From NCBI RefSeq assembly GCF_904849725.1, contig NC_058518.1, forward strand, positions 328,994,581 through 329,058,580: a DNA stretch of 64,000 nucleotides. Direction: 5' to 3'. Position 1 is the first letter of the stretch. Every line of letters begins with the position of its first letter. This document shows, in pieces, positions 57,689 to 64,000 of this stretch. Source of the DNA: Hordeum vulgare subsp. vulgare. Its lineage: Eukaryota > Streptophyta > Magnoliopsida > Poales > Poaceae. The notes under the pieces were generated by a model. That model ran no database searches and had not been told where the DNA came from. It saw only the letters and a list, made by a program, of their open reading frames with translations. The translations under genes and the position numbers were made by a program.

Positions 57689-60600
57689 TCAAATATAATG
57701 CTTGATTCTCTGCCCATTTACCACTCTCGGACAATTACCTTCCGTGTTGTTGATCTTGATAGCACCGGAACGATATACTTCCTCGACAACATAGGGACCT
57801 TCCCATTTAGAGAGAAGCTTGCGTGCAAAGAATCCTAAACGAGAGTTATATAGAAAGACATAATCACCTACATTGAACTCATGCTTTTGTATCCTCTTAT
57901 CATGCCACCTCTTAACCTTCTCTTTGAACAACTTGGCATTCTCATATGCCTGAGATCTCCACTCATCAAGCGAGCTAATATCAAATAACCTCTTCTCACC
58001 GGCAAGTTTGAAATCAAAGTTGAGCTCGTTGATTGCCCAATAAGCTTTATGCTCTAGCTCAAGAGGTAAATGACATGCTTTCCCATACACCATTTTGTAC
58101 GGAGACATGCCCATGGGATTCTTATAGGCAGTTCTATAAGCCCACAGTGCATCATCGAGCTTCTTAGACCAAGTCTTTCTAGACTTGTTGACAGTCTTTT
58201 GCAGAATCAGTTTAATCTCTCTATTACTTAGCTCTACTTGACCACTGGACCGAGGGTGATAGGGAGACGCAATTCTATGGTTGACATCGTACTTAGCAAG
58301 CGTTTTATGGAAAGCACCATGAACGAAGTGTGAACCACCGTCAGTCATTACATATCTAGGGACTCCAAATCTAGGGAAGATAACTTCTTTCAGCATCTTA
58401 ATAGAGGTGTGGTGATCAGCACTACTAGTGGGGATAGCTTCTACCACTTAGTGACATAATCAACATCAACTAAGATATGCGTATACCCGTTGGATTTTGG
58501 AAAAGGTCCCATATAATCAAAGCCCCAAACATCAAATGGTTCAATGACAAGTGAATAGTTGATAGGCATTTCCTGACGTTTGCTAATATTACCTATTCTT
58601 TGACATTTGTCACAAGACAAGACAAACTTACGGGCATCCTTGAAGAGAGTGGGTCAATAGAAACCTGATTGCAATACGTTGTGTGCAGTTCTATGTCCCG
58701 CATGGTGTCCTCCGTAGACCTCGGAGTGACACTTCTGTTGGATTTGTCCCTGTTCATGTTCACGTACACAACGTCTAATAACACCATCTCCTCCTTCCTT
58801 ATAAAGGCGAGGATCATCCCAGAAGTAATGTCTCAAGTCAAAGAAGAATTTCTTCTTTTCCTGGTACGTGAAACTAGGTGGTATGTATTTGGCAACGATA
58901 TAGTTTGCATAATCAGCATACCACGGTGCACTATGTGAAGCATTGATGACATTCAATTGCTCATCAGGAAAGCTATCATCAATAGGTTGTGGGTCATCAA
59001 GAACGTTCTCCAACCTAGACAAGTTATCTGCTACTGGCTTATCATCACCTTTCTGTCGACAATGTGCAAATCAAATTCTTGTAGCAAGAGAACCCATCTG
59101 ATAAGTCTAGGTTTAGCGTCTTTCTTCTCGATGAGGTACTTAATAGCGGCATGATCAGTGTGAATAGTGACTTTGGAATCAACTATGTAAGACCTGAACT
59201 TTTCACATGCAAACACGACTGCTAAAAATTCCTTCTCCGTAGTGGCATAGTTTCTTTGGGCACTGTCTAGAGTTTTCCTAGCATAGTGAATAACATTCAA
59301 CTTCTTATCGACTCTTTTCCCTAGAACAGCACCAACAACATAATCACTAGCGTCACATATGATCTGAAAAGGCAAGTTCCAATCAGGTGGTTGAACAATA
59401 GGTGCGGTTATCAAAGCCCTCTTAAGTATTTTGCAGGCTTCCTCACAATCATCATCAAAAATAAAAGGAATATCCTTTTGCAAGAGATTGGTAAGAGGCC
59501 TAGAAATCTAAGAGAAGTCTTTGATGAACCTTCTATAGAAACTAGCATGACCAAGGAAACTTCTTATACCTTTGATATCTGTGGGGTATGGCATTTTCTC
59601 GATTGCATCAACCTTAGCCTTATTGATTTCAATACCTCTTTCAGAAATTTTATGTCCTAAGATGATGCCTTCATTAACCATAAAGTGGCACTTCTCCCAA
59701 TTCAAGACAAGATTGGTGTCTTTACATCTCTGTAAGACTCAATCAAGGTTGCTGAGGCAATCATCAAAGGAAGACCTATAAACAGAGAAGTCATCCATGA
59801 AAACCTCAACAATCTTTTCACAAAAGTCAGAGAATATAGCCATCAAACATCTTTGAAAGGTGGAAGGTGCATTACATAAGCCAAAAGGCATACGTCTATA
59901 GGCAAAGGTACCGAAAGGGCAGGTGAAAGTGGTTTTCTCTTGATCAGATTGGGCAACTGGTATTTGGGAGAAACCAGAATAACCGTCTAGAAAGCAGAAA
60001 TGTGTGTGTTTGGACAGCCTTTCTAGAATTTGGTCAATAAAAGGCAAAGGGTAATGATCTTTCCTAGTGGCTTTATTCAATTTCCTAAAATCAATCACCA
60101 TCCTATAGCCAGTAATAATCCTCTGTGGGATCAATTCATCCTTATCATTAGGGACAACGGTAATACCTCCCTTTTTAGGAACGCAATGCACCGGACTCAC
60201 CCAATCGCTATGAGCAACAGGATAGATGATACCTGCTTCCAGTAGTTTTAGTATTTCTTTTCTTACTACTTCTTTCATCTTTGGATTCAATCTCCTTTGA
60301 TGATCAGCAACTAGTTTGAAGTCAGGACCAGTTTTAATCTTGTGCTGAGATAGGGTAGGACTAATGCCCTTAAGATCATCAAGAGTATATCCAATAGCAG
60401 CACGGTGCTTCCTCAGAGTTTTTAGCAACTTCCTTTCGTCATGCTCTGAGAGGCTAGCACTAATAATAACAGGATATATCTCCTGTTCATCAAGATAGGC
60501 ATACTTAAGAGTATCAGACAACTTTTTAAGCTCGAACCCAGGATTACCCTTTGGTGGGGGAGGTTCCCCATGTAGTTCAACATGCAAGTTATTCTTAAGG

Positions 60601-62295
60601 ATAGGATATTGTTCTAAAACAACTCTATCTATCTCATCCCTTTCATCCATATGCATATCATTTTCATGCTCAAGCAAGTATTGCTCTAAGGGATCAGTAG
60701 GAGGCACGGAAATAGAGGCTAAGGCAACTCCTTCTCATGAGGTTGTCTAGCAAACTTAGAGAAATTGAACTCATGTGTCACACCTTCAAAGCCAACAGTG
60801 ACAGTTTGCTTCTCAAAATCGATATGAGCATTGACGGTACTGAGAAAGGGTCTACCAAATATGATGGGACAAAAGCTATCTTGTGCGGTAGCAAGAACGA
60901 GGAAATCAGCAGGATACTTCGTTTTACCACACAAGACTTCAACATCCCTAACAATTCCCACAGGGCAGATAGTATCTCTATTGGCAAGCTGAATAGTGCC
61001 ATCAATGGGCTCTATCTCAACAGGTGCAATCTCATCTTTGACTTCATCATATAAGGATTGAGGTATTGCACTAACACTAGCACCCACGTCACATAAGCCA
61101 TGATAACAATGATCTCATATCTTAACAGAAACCAGAGGCATTGCAACAACAGGCCTATGTTTGTCTCTAGCGTGAGGTTTAGCAATTCTAGCAGCATCTT
61201 CACATAAGTGAATTTTATGTCCCTCAACTTCTTCAGACAGAAGATCTTGGATAATAGCAATGCTATGTTCAACTCTAATTTGCTCAGGGGGTGTAGGTGT
61301 TCTAATATAGCCTCTACGTGTCACAGTTGAAGCTTTAGAATGATCCTTTATCCTAACAGGGAAATGTGGTTTCTCAATGTAAGCATTGGGAATAACAGGA
61401 TCACTATAGGCAATGACTTTCTCTTCAACTGGAGTGGGTTTAACTACATTGACTTCTAAAGGAGGATGATATTTAAACCACTTCTCTTTGGGGAGATCAA
61501 TATGAGCAGCAAAGGATTCACACAATGAAGCTACTATCTCAGAGTCAAGTCCATACTTAGCGCTAAAATCACTAAAGGTATTTGTCTCAACAAAGGATTT
61601 AACGCAATCAAACGTGAAATTCATACCTAACTCCTTACCTTCTTCAAGCTCCCAATCTTCAGAGTTGCGTTTAATTCTCTCCAATAAATTCCATTTGAAG
61701 TCAATATCTCTCTTCATAAAAGAACCGGTACAAGAAGTGTCAAGCATGGTGCAATCATCATGAGAAAGCCGAGCATAGAAGTTCTGAATGATAATTTCTC
61801 TCGAGAGCTCATGATTGGGGAATGAATATAGCATTGATTTAAGCCTCCCCCAAGCTTGAGCGATGCTTTCTGTGTCACGAGGCCAAAAATTGTAAATATA
61901 ATTTCGATCACGATGTACTAAATGCATAGGATAAACTTTTGATGAAATTCCAATTTCAACCGATTGTAGTCCCACGATCCAGTATCATCACATAGCCTAT
62001 ACCATGTCAACGCCTTATCCTTCAAAGATAAAGGAAATACCTTCTTCTTGACCTCATCCTCGGGCACACCTGCAAGCTTAAATAAACCACAAACTTCATC
62101 TACATAGATCAGATGCAAGTCTGGATGTGATGTTCCATCTCCTGTAAAAGGATTAGCCAGCAGTTTCTCAAGCATACCCGAAGAAAATTCAAAGAAAATA
62201 TTTTCAATAGGTGCGGAAGGTTGAGGAGAAACTATTTGTGCTTCTGTTCAACGTGAAGATACACCGAACAAGCCCCTCAAAGGATTAGTATCCAT
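57689..62295 (-). pseudogene. Gag-protease-RT-RNase H-integrase polyprotein of W (many breaks)
   Basis: Collinear with V. Gag begins at ATG 62295, with TGA at 62248-62250. A 1-nt loss near 61935 shifts the frame. TGA at 61115-61117 lies just before the protease, whose active site reads D-V-G (61082-61090) instead of D-T-G. A deletion near 60715 shifts the frame again. RT has FLDGYSGF and FMDD, with TGA at 59739-59741 and a further stop at about 59505. RNase H has CDASD, TEKEF and HTDHA; a 1-nt loss near 59040 follows. Integrase has another stop near 58652, a 1-nt loss near 58447, then TDGGSHF and the ELSNREIK glutamate, and ends early at 57689. It keeps the 230-bp gag segment missing from V. 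Confidence 0.9.
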
Positions 62296-62372
62296 AGTGA
62301 CAAGTGACAATAAATTTCAGCACACTATATGAATGTTTCCTTACCAAGTTCCACTTACCAAAGGCGCTTCAC

Positions 62373-62390
62373 TCCCTGGCAACGGCGCCA
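62373..62390 (-). other. Primer-binding site of W (tRNA-Asp)
   Basis: The minus strand reads TGGCGCCGTTGCCAGGGA, one mismatch to the tRNA-Asp complement, 11 bp inside the LTR. Confidence 0.85.
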
Positions 62391-62401
62391 GAAAAGAGTC
62401 T

Positions 62402-63917
62402 TGATGACCCACAAGTATAGGGGATCAATCGTAGTCCTTTCGATAAGTAAGAGTGTCGAACCCAACGAGGAGCAGAAGGATCTGACAAGTGGTTTTCAGC
62501 AAGGAAATATCTGCAAGCACTGAAATTGTCGGTAACAAGTGATTGTGTGGTGAGATGATTCGTAGCAAGCAACAAGTTACAAAAGTAGAAACGGTGCAGA
62601 AAAGTGGCCCAATCCCTTTTGTAGCAAGGGACAAGCCTGGACAAAGTCTTATAGGAGTAAAAACGCTCCCGAGGTCACATGGGAATTTCTGTCATGCTAG
62701 TTTCATCATGTTCATATGATTCGCGTTCGTTACTTCGATAGTTTGATATGTGGGTGGACCGGCGCTTGGGTACTGCCCTTACTTGGACAATCATCCCACT
62801 TATTATTAACCCCTCTCGCAAGCATCTGCAACTAAGAAAGAAGAATTAAGACAAAGTCTAACCATAGCATTAAACTAGTGGATCCAAATCAGCCCCTTAC
62901 GAAGCAACGCATAAACTAGGGTTTAAGCGTCTGTCACTCTAGCAACCCATCATCTACTTACTACTTCCCAATGCCTTACTCTAGGCCCAAATAATGGTGA
63001 AGTGTTATATTGTCGACGTTCACATAACACCACTAGAGGAAAAATAACATACAACATATCAAAATACCGAACAAATACCAAATTCACATGACTATTATTA
63101 GCATGACTTATCCCATGTCCTCAGGAACAAAAGTTACTACTCACAAAGCATAATCATACTCATGATCAGAGAGGTAATGAGTAGCATCAAGTATCTGAAC
63201 ATAAACTCTTCCACCAAATAATCCAACTAGCATCAACTACAAAGAGTAATCAACACTACTAGCAACCTTACAAGTACCAATCGGAGTCGCGAGACGAAGA
63301 TTGGTTACAAGTGATGAACTAGGGTTTGGAGATGAGATGGTGCTGATGAAGATGTTGATGGTGACGAGTCCCCTCCGATGAGAGGAGTGTTGGTGATGAC
63401 GATGGCGACGATTTTCCCCTCCGGGAGGGAAGTTTCCCTGGCAGGATCGTCCTGTCGAAGCTATAGATTGGTTCTGCTCAAGTTCCGCCTCGTGGCGGCG
63501 GAGAAACCACGAAAAAGCTTCTCCTTGATTTTTTTCCTGGACGAAACCCTCCATATAGCAAAAGAGGGGGGCCAGTGGGTTGCCCACAAGCCCCCATGGC
63601 GCGGCCTGGGGGGGTGCCCGCGCCGTGCAGGCTTGTGGACACCCCCTGGTGCCCCTCTGGCACTTCTTCGGCCCAATATTTTTGATAAGTTAGAAAAAAA
63701 TCCCCGTTGATTTTCACGGCGTTTGGAGTTGCGCAGAATAGGTATCTCAACTTTGCTCCACTTTGAGGCCAGAATTCCAGTTGCCGGTATTCTCCCTCTT
63801 CATGTAAGCCTTGCAAAATAAGAGAGAAAAGGCATAAGAATGGTACCTTGAAGTGAAATAACAGCCAAAGAAGCGATAAATATCAACATGAAAACATGAT
63901 GCCAAATGGACGTATCA
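62402..63917 (-). repeat. 5' LTR of W
   Basis: On the minus strand, TGATACGTCC at 63917 to GGGTCATCA at 62402 (1516 bp). A hairpin with CCACAAGCC/GGCTTGTGG arms is at 63583-63639, and TATATGG at 63551-63557. Confidence 0.9.
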
Positions 63918-63922
63918 CTCCT

Positions 63923-64000
63923 TCGCCTATATATTCCCTAAAATCCCTAAAAAAATCAGGGGAGCCACGAAAATACTTTTCCGTCGCCGCAAGCTTCTGT
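63923..64000 (+). repeat. 3' LTR of X2, continuation to the window end
   Basis: After the CTCCT duplication the X2 LTR resumes with TCGCCTATATATTCCC (the TATA box region) and follows 32066 onward to the last base of the window. Confidence 0.9.

Larger units (their letters stand above)
43713..63917 (-). mobile_element. W: Athila-type element, complete ends, host of V
   Basis: Minus-strand element with LTRs at 62402-63917 (5') and 43713-45108 plus 55069-55194 (3', split by V). The target duplication is CTCCT at 43708-43712 and 63918-63922. Without V the element is about 10.2 kb. It has gag-pro-pol remnants and an intact downstream coiled-coil ORF. The two LTRs differ by roughly 5% by eye. Confidence 0.9.

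Noticed and set aside
1..64000. CRISPR arrays, bacterial operons, rRNA genes
   Set aside because: No regularly spaced repeats, no prokaryotic signals and no rRNA-like sequence. All direct repeats are LTRs, short tandem duplications or microsatellites.

Overview
The window is intergenic DNA from a large grass genome, almost certainly Triticeae (wheat, barley, Aegilops or a relative). Essentially every base can be assigned to a nested LTR retrotransposon or a small transposon, and I find no host protein-coding gene. The evidence is repeated long LTRs starting TGATACGTC or TGTA(A/G)C, primer-binding sites complementary to tRNA-Asp (TGGCGCCGTTGCCGGGGA type) and to initiator tRNA-Met (TGGTATCAGAGC type), Athila-lineage gag-pro-pol fragments, and an Angela/BARE-like copia remnant. 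I use local labels because family names cannot be confirmed without a search.

Layout. E1 (1-1910, minus) is the 5' end of an Athila-type element running off the left edge. S is the outermost identifiable element: a large non-coding LARD-type element with a tRNA-Met primer site. Its 5' LTR survives as 1911-2230 plus 21191-22460, its 3.55-kb internal domain is 22461-26012, and its 3' LTR starts at 26013. The S 5' LTR was hit by R, an inverted Athila-type LTR (target duplication GGTTG). R was hit by X1 (a gag-pro-only Athila-type element, from 2761), and X1 by D (7482-16973, minus, target duplication CTCTC), a gag-only element with 3144-bp LTRs. The S 3' LTR was hit at 27466 by C, a decayed minus-strand copia element that also carries a 188-bp hAT-type MITE. 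C was hit at 31714 by X2, a second gag-pro-only element. X2 carries T (35367-40569, a 5.2-kb solo LTR related to S, target duplication ATATT). The X2 3' LTR was hit by W (43713-63917, minus, target duplication CTCCT), and the W 3' LTR by V (45109-55063, plus, target duplication GTATT). Five levels of nesting are therefore readable on the right: S, C, X2, W, V.

Coding content. V and W keep recognisable Gag, aspartic protease, reverse transcriptase, RNase H and integrase, all broken by stops and frameshifts. Each also has an intact small coiled-coil ORF between integrase and the 3' LTR. X1 and X2 encode only Gag-protease, with stops. D encodes a Gag with several zinc knuckles plus a second ORF that I cannot assign. 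Nothing is intact enough to transpose by itself.

Most interesting signals: (i) in V and W the small coiled-coil ORF is preceded by a duplicated LTR-like promoter/leader segment, with a TATA-like motif about 90 bp before the ATG and a conserved leader; (ii) a small hairpin with an AGGA loop lies about 22 nt before the 3' LTR in four different element types, its stem changing by paired substitutions; (iii) internal copies of the polypurine tract inside hairpins; (iv) two tRNA-like Pol III units in tandem inside the solo LTR T; (v) an inversion between opposed LTRs at 18692-21185, marked by an inverted target-site duplication.
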